Shown: positions 8,663-17,612, counted from the first letter of the stretch. The stretch is 38,608 nucleotides of DNA from an uncultured Burkholderiales bacterium (GCA_903828695.1 CAIKNE010000060.1:1-38608); one strand, 5' to 3'. Translations and numbers: made by a program. The notes: a model not told the origin generated them from the sequence alone.

Positions 8663-9940
8663 CTAGGCGGTACCCGTACTTGGAGAATCTTTAACCTGTT
8701 GTACTCGCTTGGAGCGAAGTCTCCAAAACAACCAAAGGCTAATTGAGAGATTCAGTAAATTCCATGCCAAGCCATTTAAAAAGGCGGCTTGGTAAGACCC
8801 TGTCACATCAAATATCTTTCCCGATAACCACCCCCCAAGTGCCATGCCCAATAAAGTAGCCATGATGACTGAGCCAACTCTTACCCCCGCCTCTTTAGGA
8901 GGAAAGTGCTCGCGCACAATAATGGCGTAAGAGGGCACGATCCCTCCTTGGAAGAGTCCAAACATTCCCGAGATGATGTAGAGCGGGACCAAACCGTTAA
9001 AGGGCAGGAACATTAATAATGCCACTCCTTGCAACGCGGAGCCAAGGAGCAAAGTGGGAACTCCTCCAATTCGGTCGCAAATCCACCCCGATAGCAATCT
9101 GCTCACGATCCCGCAAGTGAGCATGAGGGAGAGCATTTGTGCCCCACTTGAAGCGCCATAACCTAAATCTCCACAATAGGCCACTATATGCACTTGAGGC
9201 ATTGCCATCGCCACGCAACAAGAGAATCCAGCAACACAAAGAAGGATTTGAGCCTGTCCCAGTTGCAGTCCAAAAGGACGTGAAGACGGGAAGCTTATCG
9301 AAGAGACAGAAGACTGTGCCGATGCGCTCACTGCGCTCGCCAAAGGTGGGCGTTGTCGCATCGCAAAAGATAGCAACGCCATGCAAACACCGCAAAACAA
9401 CCCCATAGCTATATAGGTGTATCTCCACCCAATGCGCTCTATCCCAAACTGCGCTAGAGGTGGCCAAACTGCCCCAGCGACGTAGTTCCCACTTGCACAA
9501 ATAGCGACTGCAATTCCTCTTCTTTTATTCCACCATAAAGAGGTGTCGGCCATGAGTGGTGCAAAAGTAGCGGAGCTACCGAGTAGGCCAAGCAGTAAGC
9601 CGTGCGCAAGCCCAAATACCCAAATGTTTGGTGCTAAGCCTGCTAGGACGAACCCTGCCAATACAGCAGCCGATCCCATCCAAAGAACCCGTGAAATACC
9701 GTACCGGTCAGCTAATTTACCAGTCCATACGCCCCCCAATCCAAGACAAATCATCATCAGGGTGTAGGGCAAAGAGGCATTGGCTCGACTGATGCCAAAT
9801 TCCGCTTGAACAGGGGGCAGCACTACTGCTACCACGTACATGCAACTACTGCCTAGAGTTACTAGGCAAAGGGTTATGAATAGGCGCCAGGCTGCGTAGC
9901 GAGAGTCAATTAAATCTTCTGAGGCGGGTGCGTTTGACAT
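8663..9940 (-). CDS. Major facilitator superfamily permease
   Basis: 425 residues with about 12 hydrophobic segments. The conserved MFS loop between helices 2 and 3 is visible as GVWTGKLADRYGISRVLW near residue 75, with a matching second-half loop GWICDRIGGVPTLLLG. The general layout (LPPVQAEFGISRANASLPYTLMMICLGLG, later HFPPKEAGVRVGSVIMATLLGMALGGWLSG) resembles monocarboxylate/oxalate-type MFS members. Substrate is not determinable. It converges on the Bug receptor across 85 bases and lies downstream of the PuuD-like gene with a 120-base gap. Confidence 0.85.
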   Translation of the reverse strand: MSNAPASEDLIDSRYAAWRLFITLCLVTLGSSCMYVVAVVLPPVQAEFGISRANASLPYTLMMICLGLGGVWTGKLADRYGISRVLWMGSAAVLAGFVLAGLAPNIWVFGLAHGLLLGLLGSSATFAPLMADTSLWWNKRRGIAVAICASGNYVAGAVWPPLAQFGIERIGWRYTYIAMGLFCGVCMALLSFAMRQRPPLASAVSASAQSSVSSISFPSSRPFGLQLGQAQILLCVAGFSCCVAMAMPQVHIVAYCGDLGYGASSGAQMLSLMLTCGIVSRLLSGWICDRIGGVPTLLLGSALQGVALLMFLPFNGLVPLYIISGMFGLFQGGIVPSYAIIVREHFPPKEAGVRVGSVIMATLLGMALGGWLSGKIFDVTGSYQAAFLNGLAWNLLNLSISLWLFWRLRSKRVQQVKDSPSTGTA

Positions 9941-10060
9941 GCTCTAAGATTAGCATGCAAATTGTGATTATTCTTAAGGGTTTGTATGTCTAAAATGACT
10001 CAGCTAAGTTTGATTTACGTATTCAGGAGTATTGTTTTCACTCGTCAACCGATTTTGAAA

Positions 10061-10642
10061 TTAAATTCCTCCGTGGGACTGAGCAACCATCATGTAAAGC
10101 ATAGGGATCGAGAGGGCTGTGTTCACTCTTGACGTGATGAAGGCATATTTTGCAGCCTTCGCTTTTTCACCCGCTGAAACTTCAACCATACCCAATGCTT
10201 TTTTCTGATTAGGCCAAAGAATGAACCAAGCGTTATAGGCCATCACAATAGCAAGCCACATACCAATACCAATAGCGACAAAGGGTGCTTTGAAACTGAG
10301 GGCATCAACAATGTAGCCATTTAAAAAGGCGGTCAATAAGCCTGTAAGTACAGTCGAGAGTGCGGCGTAGCGAAACCAAAATAGAGCTTGCGGAGCAATA
10401 ACTTTTAAAATTGCTGGTTTGTGTTCATCTGGTATTTTTGGCATTGAAGGGATTTGTACAAAATTAAAATACCACAAAAGACCTACCCACATGATGCCTG
10501 ACGTAACGTGGAGCCAGCGTACAAAAAATAGTATCCAAGTAGATCCGTGTTCGGTTGGTTGGCCCGTAATCACGACAAGCACAATCAATAAAACTAAACC
10601 AGCGATGATTGTTTTAAACAAAGATTGAATGACTGACATCAT
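10061..10642 (-). CDS. PuuD-like (urate hydroxylase membrane-domain) protein
   Basis: 193 residues with four or five membrane segments. RWLHVTSGIMWVGLLWYFNF and FWFRYAALSTVLTGLL are the recognisable parts of the membrane domain found in PuuD urate hydroxylases. Histidines such as that in RWLHVTSG are candidate haem ligands. The protein stops after the membrane domain and lacks the C-terminal cytochrome c CxxCH domain of true PuuD, so urate oxidation is not implied. It occupies the position after tolA where tolB would be expected. Start ATG 10642 is chosen (a second ATG follows immediately), with AGGT just upstream. Confidence 0.72.
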   Translation of the reverse strand: MMSVIQSLFKTIIAGLVLLIVLVVITGQPTEHGSTWILFFVRWLHVTSGIMWVGLLWYFNFVQIPSMPKIPDEHKPAILKVIAPQALFWFRYAALSTVLTGLLTAFLNGYIVDALSFKAPFVAIGIGMWLAIVMAYNAWFILWPNQKKALGMVEVSAGEKAKAAKYAFITSRVNTALSIPMLYMMVAQSHGGI

Positions 10643-10721
10643 ATTACCTACAACCTGAAAAATATTGACTTTGTTGAGCTTTGCGCCTGGGCAATGGGGG
10701 TTGCAAAGTGCTCATCCCTTG

Positions 10722-11660
10722 TTACTCATTGGGTTTAAAGGTGATGATGATCTCGCTCGGTACAGTTCCATCGATGTCTCGTGGAAATCTCTCTGTTTTA
10801 TCAATGGCCTTTAATACCGCCGCGTCCCAAGCTGCGTTACCACTGGGGCGGGTTAGTTTTTTCCCAATAATCGTTCCATCGGGTGAGACGCGCACAGAGA
10901 CCTCAGCCATTGGGTTCTCAGAAGCTGAGATGTCAGGGTAAATGATGTTGGGTTTGACGCGGCCTTTGATCCTACCGGCGTATCCCGCGGAGGGTCCACC
11001 TGAGTGCAACGCAGTCCCCGTTGAGTCCGCCGAGCCGCTTGCGCCTGCCATTCCAGCCATGCGTTTGAGTTGTTCTTGACGCAGGGCGGCTAGTTTCTTG
11101 TCCTCGGCGTCGTTTTTGCGCGCCGCATCATTATTGGCCTTTTGTTGATCCGCTTTTTCCTTGGCCTTTTTGTCTTTTTCTAGTTTTTCTTTTTCGGCCT
11201 TCTCTTTCTCAATTTTTTCTTTCTCGGCTTTTTCTTTTTCAGCCTTTTCTTTGAGTAATTTTTCTTTCTTCAAGCGCTCGTTCTCTAGCAATATCCTCGC
11301 TTGACGGTCTTGCTCAATTTTTTCTTGTTCTAATTTCTTAAGCTTGGCAGTGGCAAGTTGCGCCTCCTTAATGGCCTGTGAGTTGTCAACGGGCTTGGCC
11401 ACCTCTGACTTATTCGGCCTGGGCTTGTCTTGGACAACAGGTGTTGGTTCGGGCTCAACGAGCTTGGGGGCTGCAAGCACAGGCGTGGCTTGCCACAGCT
11501 CTGCCTCCACAGCAACCGAGTTGTCACGCGTACTCCAAGAGACTCCCCAAGTCAGAGCCGCAACCAACAAAAGGTGCACCCCCACTGAGAACACGAACGC
11601 TTTGCGGTCCGAATGCTTGTGGGGTGGGGCAAATTCGTGTGCTAACACGGCTTGATTCAT
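10722..11660 (-). CDS. tolA: Tol-Pal system inner-membrane linker TolA
   Basis: 312 residues from ATG 11660. TolA spans the periplasm and links the TolQR motor to the outer membrane during division. The layout is a short cytoplasmic segment, one transmembrane helix (AFVFSVGVHLLLVAALTW), a proline-rich stretch, a long Lys/Glu/Ala coiled-coil helix at about residues 85-190, a glycine/serine linker, and a C-terminal TonB/TolA domain (GRVKPNIIYPD, EVSVRVSPDGTIIGKKL, AVLKAIDKTERFPRDIDG). An upstream TTG at 11696 would overlap tolR by 29 bases; ATG 11660, 7 bases after the tolR stop, is preferred. The gene ends the tol run: no tolB or pal follows. Confidence 0.88.
   Translation of the reverse strand: MNQAVLAHEFAPPHKHSDRKAFVFSVGVHLLLVAALTWGVSWSTRDNSVAVEAELWQATPVLAAPKLVEPEPTPVVQDKPRPNKSEVAKPVDNSQAIKEAQLATAKLKKLEQEKIEQDRQARILLENERLKKEKLLKEKAEKEKAEKEKIEKEKAEKEKLEKDKKAKEKADQQKANNDAARKNDAEDKKLAALRQEQLKRMAGMAGASGSADSTGTALHSGGPSAGYAGRIKGRVKPNIIYPDISASENPMAEVSVRVSPDGTIIGKKLTRPSGNAAWDAAVLKAIDKTERFPRDIDGTVPSEIIITFKPNE
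11151..11275 (-). repeat. Low-complexity purine-rich repeats coding the TolA helix
   Basis: On the plus strand this stretch is nearly all pyrimidine (CTTTTTC-like units). On the coding strand it gives repeated AEKEK/KEKAEKE motifs. These imperfect 15-18-base units can change in number by slippage without losing frame, so the helix length may vary between strains. Confidence 0.7.
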
Positions 11661-11667
11661 CAGGGGT

Positions 11668-12114
11668 TTAATCGAGTAACTGAACCGAGAGGCCAACTCT
11701 TTGAACGCCCCCTTTTTGCAACTTATCCATGACCTGAATCACGTTCTCATAGGGTAGCGTTTTGTCAGCGCTGATGATGACGGGGGTGTTGGAGGCGCTA
11801 GTCTCCAAAGACAGCACTTGGCCCGCGACATTGTCTAAACTTGCTTTGAGAGTGGTCTCAACGCCTTGTTTTGTTGTGTTGCTTCGGGATTTTATTTCAA
11901 TGGACTTGTCTTTGTGAATCTCGATAGTGATGACTTGGTCCGGGGCCTGCGCGGCCTTACCCACACTGGGCACGTCAATCATGCTGGGTGAGATAAGGGG
12001 CGCTGTGACCATAAAAATAATTAAGAGCACGAGCATCACATCGATGAAGGGAACCATATTGATTTCATTAATGGTTCTTCGTCCTTTACTGGAGCGTTGG
12101 GCAATAGCTGGCAT
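11668..12114 (-). CDS. tolR: Tol-Pal system stator protein TolR (ExbD family)
   Basis: 148 residues with one N-terminal transmembrane helix, NMVPFIDVMLVLLIIFMVTAP, carrying the conserved aspartate essential for proton-driven motion. The periplasmic domain has the typical SADKTLPYENVIQVMDKLQKGGV end segment. It lies between tolQ and tolA on the same strand, 68 bases after tolQ and 7 bases before the tolA ATG. The gene is of normal family length. Confidence 0.92.
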   Translation of the reverse strand: MPAIAQRSSKGRRTINEINMVPFIDVMLVLLIIFMVTAPLISPSMIDVPSVGKAAQAPDQVITIEIHKDKSIEIKSRSNTTKQGVETTLKASLDNVAGQVLSLETSASNTPVIISADKTLPYENVIQVMDKLQKGGVQRVGLSVQLLD

Positions 12115-12182
12115 GGGGTGAGTACTCTCGTTTTTTCTTGACTAAAAATTCAAGATGACAAATGGTGAGCGATTAGTCATGA

Positions 12183-12881
12183 TCAACTCGCGTTAGTTGG
12201 TGTGCTTTGGCTACCCACATTGCGCTGCAAAATATTAGAGAACTCTTCAATGAACGTCTCCAGTTTATTGGAAACTCGGTCAATGTCTCTTGCAAAGCGG
12301 TTGTAAGCGAGCACAGCCGGAATCGCTGCAAAGAGTCCAATAGCCGTCGTAATCAGCGCCTCAGCGATGCCGGGAGCTACCTTAGCCAGCGTGACTTGTT
12401 GGAGCTGCGCCAGGCCCGTAAAGGCATGCATGATTCCCCAAACAGTTCCAAACAAACCCACATAAGGAGAGACTGAGCCAACTGAAGCTAGTAAAGAGAG
12501 CGACGACTCAATGGAGTCCATCTCACGTTGGACGCTGGCTCGCATGGCGCGTCTGGCACCCTCCATGAGTTGCGTGCTATCGCTTATTTTGCGCTCTCTT
12601 AGTTTTTGGAACTCACGCATGCCACTGGCAAATATGCGCTCCATGGGGCCTGCGCTTTTAGAGTTTTGAACGGCAGACGCAAAGAGCTCATTTAAACTCT
12701 TACCTGACCAAAAATCTCTCTCAAATTCATCGTTTAAGTTATGAACCTTCTTCAACGCAAAGTGCTTGCTAAATATCGCTGCCCAGCTTTGCACGGATAC
12801 AAAGAGTAGGATGCAAACGACTATTTGTACAACCCAATTCGCCCCGATAACGAGTTGAATAATAGAGAAATCTTGATTCAT
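12183..12881 (-). CDS. tolQ: Tol-Pal system motor protein TolQ (ExbB/MotA family)
   Basis: 232 residues with three membrane segments: IQLVIGANWVVQIVVCILLFVS near the N-terminus, SVSPYVGLFGTVWGIMHAF in the middle, and ALITTAIGLFAAIPAVLAYN near the C-terminus. The last two carry the conserved glycine/threonine residues of the proton channel. The start ATG at 12881 overlaps the ybgC stop as ATGA and is preceded by AGGAAG, so translation is coupled to ybgC. Confidence 0.93.
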   Translation of the reverse strand: MNQDFSIIQLVIGANWVVQIVVCILLFVSVQSWAAIFSKHFALKKVHNLNDEFERDFWSGKSLNELFASAVQNSKSAGPMERIFASGMREFQKLRERKISDSTQLMEGARRAMRASVQREMDSIESSLSLLASVGSVSPYVGLFGTVWGIMHAFTGLAQLQQVTLAKVAPGIAEALITTAIGLFAAIPAVLAYNRFARDIDRVSNKLETFIEEFSNILQRNVGSQSTPTNAS

Positions 12882-13357
12882 AAAACTTCCTGAATGAAAC
12901 CTGGAATACGCGTTGGACGCCCCGTTTGAATGTTAATCCAACCGATGCGAATGGTGCCCGAGCAAAGCAAATCTCTTTGTACTTTGGCTGTGCCAGCCTC
13001 GACTGCGCTGGACAACTCGCTATTGTAATTGGCTGCAATCAGTGATGGACCTTCATTGGTAAAATGCTCCCGGTACGCCTTTTGTTCTAGTGTGAGGCTG
13101 CTTTTGCCGTGTTCAGTGATCACCGTTTCAATCTCAAGCACGTTATCAAGCTGCGCGGGGAGTAAGTATTTAACGTGTGTTTCGCTGACCACAAACATGC
13201 AGCCCAACTCTTCTTTTAGTTTTTGTTGACCTATACCCAGTGATCTCAGCCATTCGGTGCGGGCGCGCTCAAAATATTTGAGGTAATTGGCGTAAAAAAC
13301 AATCCCCCCCGCGTCCGTATCCTCCCAGTAAACCCGCACTTTGTGTGTGAAGCTCAA
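12878..13357 (-). CDS. ybgC: YbgC-type acyl-CoA thioesterase of the Tol-Pal cluster
   Basis: A 159-residue hot-dog-fold thioesterase. VYWEDTDAGGIVFYANYLKYFERARTEWL contains the catalytic aspartate and the YbgC/4-hydroxybenzoyl-CoA thioesterase signature. It normally heads the tol-pal operon, as here. The start is TTG at 13357, read as TTGA over the stop of the upstream aminotransferase; no in-frame ATG is close. Enzymes of this family hydrolyse short-chain or carrier-bound acyl thioesters, and the precise link to Tol function is unresolved. Confidence 0.9.
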   Translation of the reverse strand: MSFTHKVRVYWEDTDAGGIVFYANYLKYFERARTEWLRSLGIGQQKLKEELGCMFVVSETHVKYLLPAQLDNVLEIETVITEHGKSSLTLEQKAYREHFTNEGPSLIAANYNSELSSAVEAGTAKVQRDLLCSGTIRIGWINIQTGRPTRIPGFIQEVL

Positions 13358-14592
13358 ACTCTATCTCCAATCAATTGACTGAGTCTGTGCGCTGCCTCTT
13401 GGAGCTCAGCGCTTGAGCTGGCGGTTGAGAAACGTATGTATTTATGCATCTCATGCACTCCGAAATCTCGCCCAGGTCCAACCGCCACATAAGCTTTGTT
13501 TAAAAACGCAAACGCCAACTCCCAACTCCCAGCAAGCCCTAATTTTTTGCACACCTCTGAGCAATCCGCCCACGCGTAAAAAGCCCCGTCTGGGAAGACC
13601 GGCACACTCAGTCCCATTTGGTTTAAAAGCGGAACAAAAAGATCGCGTCGGGCTTTGAATTCCAATCGTCTACGCTCGAAAATATCCAAGCTCTCAGGCT
13701 CAAAGCAAGCCAATGCAGCGAACTGGGAAATGGTACTTGGACAAATAAAAAGATTTTGAGCCAAACGCTCAATAGGCGCGACGAGGGAGGGGGGGACCAC
13801 CATCCATCCTAACCTCCAACCCGTCATGTTGAAGTACTTGGAGAAGCTATTGATGCTGATCACTTGGTCGCTGATGGACAAAGCGCTTTGGCCGTACTTG
13901 TCCTCATAACTAAGTCCCAGGTAAATCTCATCTGCAATTGTGATGCCGCCCTTGGTTTGCACAAACTCTGTAATACCTCTGAGCACTTCAGGCTCGATAG
14001 ATGTGCCTGTTGGGTTGGACGGAGAGGCCAACAAAACACCCCGCGTTCCTGGACCCCAGTGCTCTTGGACCTGGGCTAAGCTCAACTGGAAACGCGACTG
14101 TGCGTTTGTTGGGATCAGTTTTGGGGTCCCGCCACTGGCTTGAACGAATTGGCGGTTACACGGATAACTGGGATCTGGCATGAGTATCTCGTCCCCACTC
14201 TCAATCAAAGCCAGGCAGGCTAGTTGAAGAGCAGCTGATGCACCGGAGGTGATGATGATGCGAGAAGAATCGATGTCGAGTTGGTAGCGGTCTTTGTACC
14301 ACTGACTAATCAAATCCCTAAGCTTGCCCAACCCCGTTGCATGGGTGTACTGAGTGGCGCCGTCTCGGATAGCGCGCGAAGCGCTTTCTTGGACAAGGGG
14401 GGCCGCTGTAAAGTCGGGCTCACCAATGTTCAGTCGAATCATCTTTTGAGCGCTCGCTTTGTAAGCGCTCGTGGCCTGCACCTGTTCAGCAGCTTTGGCA
14501 ATCTCCATGACATAAAAGGGCTCTATTTGAAGAGCGCGTTGGCTGATGCGCATATGGGGCTGTGGGTTGTATGTGGTTGGGGATGTAGTCAT
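13354..14592 (-). CDS. PLP-dependent aminotransferase (class I, AspC-like)
   Basis: 412 residues from ATG 14592. Fold type I marks are LNIGEPDFTAAPLV, ITSGASAALQLACLALIESGDEILMPDPSYPCNRQF, LASPSNPTGT (substrate-contact asparagine), IADEIYLGLSYE, and SINSFSKYFNMTGWRLGW with the PLP-binding lysine; RFSTASS near the end supplies the carboxylate-binding arginine. The protein resembles aspartate/alanine-type aminotransferases, but the amino donor cannot be read. The start is uncertain: TTG 14619 and ATG 14553 (MRISQRALQIEPF, where family similarity begins) are alternatives, none with a good ribosome binding site. It sits between nusB and ybgC. Confidence 0.86.
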   Translation of the reverse strand: MTTSPTTYNPQPHMRISQRALQIEPFYVMEIAKAAEQVQATSAYKASAQKMIRLNIGEPDFTAAPLVQESASRAIRDGATQYTHATGLGKLRDLISQWYKDRYQLDIDSSRIIITSGASAALQLACLALIESGDEILMPDPSYPCNRQFVQASGGTPKLIPTNAQSRFQLSLAQVQEHWGPGTRGVLLASPSNPTGTSIEPEVLRGITEFVQTKGGITIADEIYLGLSYEDKYGQSALSISDQVISINSFSKYFNMTGWRLGWMVVPPSLVAPIERLAQNLFICPSTISQFAALACFEPESLDIFERRRLEFKARRDLFVPLLNQMGLSVPVFPDGAFYAWADCSEVCKKLGLAGSWELAFAFLNKAYVAVGPGRDFGVHEMHKYIRFSTASSSAELQEAAHRLSQLIGDRV

Positions 14593-14651
14593 TGGATTTT
14601 TGTGCAAACTCAGGCGCAAAGCGTGCCCACCCTGAGCGCTGGTGCCAGAGC

Positions 14652-15203
14652 TCAGCGGCGCTGCATCTCCAGTGCCCGCAGTTGGTGAGCAAGTCCGTTT
14701 AAAACTGCGTTTACATACTTGTGGCCGTCTGTGCCGCCAAACTCTTTAGCCAATTCAATGCACTCATTGATCACAACTTTGCAGGGCACATCGATGCAGT
14801 GCTTAAGCTCATATGCGCCAATCCACATCACACTTCGCTCAATGGGGGAGATCTCCGCAAAGGGCCTGTCAAGCAGCGGTTCTATTAAAGTATCTAGTTC
14901 TTTAGACTGCTCAGAGACGCCGTAGAGCAACAAATCATAATGCACACTATCTGCTTTGTTAAAGCCGCTCAGCCCTCTGGTAAATTGGTCCACATCGCCT
15001 GGAATATTTTTACCCACAATAAATTGGTAAAGTGCTTGGACTGCAAACTCCCTGGCTCTCGTGCGAGCAGAAGCTTTACCGCTGCTTCGCTTTCTAGGGG
15101 CTGCTCCAGGGGCGGGGCTGGTGACTTGTACGGACTCAGCTGTGCCGGTCTCAGTTGACGCGCTCAACGCAGCGCAGGAGTTGGGTGTGTGCTCAGAGTT
15201 CAC
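14652..15203 (-). CDS. nusB: Transcription antitermination factor NusB
   Basis: 183 residues. The NusB domain begins near residue 45 with [19 protein letters not shown] and continues through [28 protein letters not shown] and [29 protein letters not shown]. NusB binds boxA RNA with NusE in rRNA antitermination. A 40-residue Ser/Thr/Ala-rich N-terminal extension precedes the domain, which is longer than the usual ~140-160 residues. The start is GTG 15203, overlapping the ribH stop as GTGA, so it belongs to the rib transcript. Confidence 0.92.
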   Translation of the reverse strand: MNSEHTPNSCAALSASTETGTAESVQVTSPAPGAAPRKRSSGKASARTRAREFAVQALYQFIVGKNIPGDVDQFTRGLSGFNKADSVHYDLLLYGVSEQSKELDTLIEPLLDRPFAEISPIERSVMWIGAYELKHCIDVPCKVVINECIELAKEFGGTDGHKYVNAVLNGLAHQLRALEMQRR

Positions 15204-15739
15204 GCGATGCTTTCTAGTAGATGGGACATCTCGATGGCCGCTTTTGCAGCGTCTCGACCCTTTTCTTCTTGGCGAACCAAGGCTTGAACGGTGTTCTCCG
15301 TTGTGATCACCGCATTGATGATTGGAATATGATAATCCAGGCTCAGGCGTGTGATCCCGGAAGCGGATTCGTTAGCGACCAATTCAAAGTGATAGGTCTC
15401 CCCTCTGATCACGCAACCAAGTGCGATTAAAGCGTTATACCCACCCTTAGCAGCTAAGGATTGCAAAACAATGGGAATCTCTAATGCCCCTGGCACTTGT
15501 ATCCAAGTGATGTTCTCTGGTTTAACGCCCTGAAGTATTAATTCCTCAACGCATGCATCTCTTAAGCCGTTCGTGATGGACTCATTAAAACGCGACTGCA
15601 CGATGCCGATGATGAGTTGCTCGCCTCTTAACATCTCCCCCGTCAATGGGGGATTGATACGAGAGGCGTGTGAGTCTTGCGTTTTGCCTGCTGTTGTTTT
15701 CTTAGATGCAGTTGATTTAGTCGTGGATTGGCGCATCAT
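15200..15739 (-). CDS. ribH: 6,7-dimethyl-8-ribityllumazine synthase
   Basis: 179 residues. RibH condenses 3,4-dihydroxy-2-butanone 4-phosphate with the ribityl-aminouracil to give lumazine. Diagnostic stretches are [62 protein letters not shown] and [18 protein letters not shown]. About 30 residues of Ser/Thr/Lys-rich extension precede the catalytic domain. Its ATG at 15739 overlaps the ribBA stop as ATGA and its stop overlaps the nusB start, an unbroken coupled series. Confidence 0.95.
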   Translation of the reverse strand: MMRQSTTKSTASKKTTAGKTQDSHASRINPPLTGEMLRGEQLIIGIVQSRFNESITNGLRDACVEELILQGVKPENITWIQVPGALEIPIVLQSLAAKGGYNALIALGCVIRGETYHFELVANESASGITRLSLDYHIPIINAVITTENTVQALVRQEEKGRDAAKAAIEMSHLLESIA

Positions 15740-16878
15740 TGATCCTTTGTCAAATAAGATTCAATTTCGAGGCCGTAGCCCATCATGCTAGGCATTTTGC
15801 GTGGCGCACCCATCAGCCTCATATTACCCACGCCGCATTCTCTAAGAATTTGTGCGCCGATACCGTAGGTGCGCAAGTCCATTTTGCCACGCTCTGGGGC
15901 CTGTGAAGCACGGGCAGTTCCGTCGAGTTGCGAGAGAAGCTGCGTACCGCTTTCGCCGGCATTTAGTAAAACAATAACTCCCTTGCCTTCAACTTGAATG
16001 CGTTTCATCGCAGCATCCAAGCTCCACGAGTGCATGCTGCGGTTAGTCTCCAGTAAATCCAGTACTGAGAGGGGTTCGTGCACCCGAGCCAACACAGGCT
16101 CACTCTTTGTCCACTCACCCTTGATCAGTGCCAAGTGAATACCGTCACTGGGAAGATCTTGAAAGCTCGCTAGGGTGAAATCCCCGTGCGGAGTTTGAAT
16201 GGGTCTTCTTGAGATCTCTTTGATCAGAGATTCGGTCGTGCTTCGGTAAGCGATCAAATCTGAAATCGTACCAATCTTGAGTTGATGCTCTTTAGCAAAC
16301 TCAATCAAATCAGGCAGTCTTGCCATGGTCCCATCATCTTTCATGATCTCACAAATGACAGAGGCTGGTGAGCATCCTGCCATTTGAGCCAGGTCGCAAC
16401 CAGCCTCAGTGTGACCGGCGCGCATGAGTACGCCACCATCCACCGCCTGCAAAGGGAAGATATGTCCTGGTTGCACCAAGTCACTGGCCTTGGTTTTGGG
16501 GTGCACTGCGACTTGTATGGTGTGAGCCCTGTCCGCGGCTGAGATACCGGTCGTTACACCCTCAGCGGCTTCGATGGAGACGGTGAAGGCGGTCCCGTGT
16601 GAGGCACCGTTTTTAGAGACCATGGGGGGGAGGTTCAAATGCTCACACCTTTGCCGACTAAGCGTTAGACAGATCAGTCCACGTCCGTAGCGGGCCATAA
16701 AGTTGATTGCTTGGGCGCTGACGTGATCTGCAGCGAGTACCAAGTCACCTTCGTTCTCACGGTCCTCCTCATCAATCAAGATCACCATGCGTCCAGCCTT
16801 GATCTCGGCTGTAATTTCTTCAACACTTGAGATGTCTGCGGCGTTGCTGCCCAAGTTTGCTGTCTTAACTGAGTTCAT
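15736..16878 (-). CDS. ribBA: 3,4-dihydroxy-2-butanone 4-phosphate synthase fused to a degenerate GTP cyclohydrolase II domain
   Basis: 380 residues. The N-terminal ~215 residues are an intact Rib[21 protein letters not shown] carries the metal-binding acidic residues, followed by [19 protein letters not shown] and [16 protein letters not shown]. The C-terminal part (about residue 225 on) aligns with GTP cyclohydrolase II, but the zinc-binding segment, normally VRVHSECLTGD with a following CDC, reads [16 protein letters not shown] with no cysteines. The end ([16 protein letters not shown], then RLMGAPRKM in place of the usual NNP motif) is also altered. The RibA activity is therefore probably absent and a separate ribA should exist elsewhere. 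It lies between ribE and ribH. Confidence 0.93.
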   Translation of the reverse strand: MNSVKTANLGSNAADISSVEEITAEIKAGRMVILIDEEDRENEGDLVLAADHVSAQAINFMARYGRGLICLTLSRQRCEHLNLPPMVSKNGASHGTAFTVSIEAAEGVTTGISAADRAHTIQVAVHPKTKASDLVQPGHIFPLQAVDGGVLMRAGHTEAGCDLAQMAGCSPASVICEIMKDDGTMARLPDLIEFAKEHQLKIGTISDLIAYRSTTESLIKEISRRPIQTPHGDFTLASFQDLPSDGIHLALIKGEWTKSEPVLARVHEPLSVLDLLETNRSMHSWSLDAAMKRIQVEGKGVIVLLNAGESGTQLLSQLDGTARASQAPERGKMDLRTYGIGAQILRECGVGNMRLMGAPRKMPSMMGYGLEIESYLTKDQ

Positions 16879-16881
16879 AAT

Positions 16882-17511
16882 TTATTTTTTTTCAAACGCG
16901 AGCATTCGCTCAACATAACGGGCAACGGTATCGATCTCTAGATTTACTTTCGATCCCTTCTCAAGTTGGCCCAAAGTCGTGTTCTCTAGGGTATGAGGGA
17001 TCAGGTTGATTGAGATCTCACACCCCTTGTCATTGTCGCTTACTTTGTTCACGGTCAAACTAGCGCCGTTTATAACCACAGAGCCTTTGTAGGCCAAAAA
17101 TTTTGCAAAAGCCATTGGAATTTGAATGCGTAACTCCCAACTCTCACCGATTTGTAGGAAAGAGGTGACCTCTGCCAAATCGTCCACATGGCCCGAAACG
17201 ATGTGTCCACCCAGGCGGTCGTTGGCTCGCAGTGCCTTCTCAAGGTTGATGGAACCCCTTTGCGTTAAGCCACTGGTCTTGCTGAGCGACTCCTGGGAGA
17301 TGTCGATCATAAATTCGTCACCGCGCTTGTGCACAACCGTCATGCAAGCCCCGTTCAGCGCTATCGAGTCCCCCAGTTGGACGTCATCTAAATAGCCTGG
17401 TGGTGTATGGATCGTTAAGCGCTTGCCGTGAGCGCTTGGGTTGGGGGAGTTGGATCCCAAATTTTCAATATTGACAATTTGAGCTACAGCGGTAATGATT
17501 CCAGTAAACAT
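16882..17511 (-). CDS. ribE: Riboflavin synthase, alpha chain
   Basis: 209 residues made of two similar beta-barrel repeats. The first starts MFTGIITAVAQIVNIE and holds LGDSIALNGACMTVV; the second holds GGHIVSGHVDDLAEV and YKGSVVINGASLTVNKV. The enzyme dismutates two lumazines to riboflavin and recycled ribityl-aminouracil. The stop is 3 bases before the ribBA start. The 101-base gap to ribD upstream shows no RFN-type riboswitch. Confidence 0.94.
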   Translation of the reverse strand: MFTGIITAVAQIVNIENLGSNSPNPSAHGKRLTIHTPPGYLDDVQLGDSIALNGACMTVVHKRGDEFMIDISQESLSKTSGLTQRGSINLEKALRANDRLGGHIVSGHVDDLAEVTSFLQIGESWELRIQIPMAFAKFLAYKGSVVINGASLTVNKVSDNDKGCEISINLIPHTLENTTLGQLEKGSKVNLEIDTVARYVERMLAFEKK

Positions 17512-17612
17512 CGTGTTATTTTCTCAGAGTAGGAGTGACCTTATTGTTTCTGCGGGTGCGACTTGAATCGCCGGGGCAGTCAATAAATAGAGGGCTCATC
17601 ATGTTAAGCGGT

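Noticed and set aside
9139-9408. Plus-strand open frame inside the MFS gene, and similar frames at 13413-13658, 14281-14688, 24900-25307 and 38225-38515
   Set aside because: All lie opposite or out of frame within well-supported genes and have no family character or ribosome binding site.
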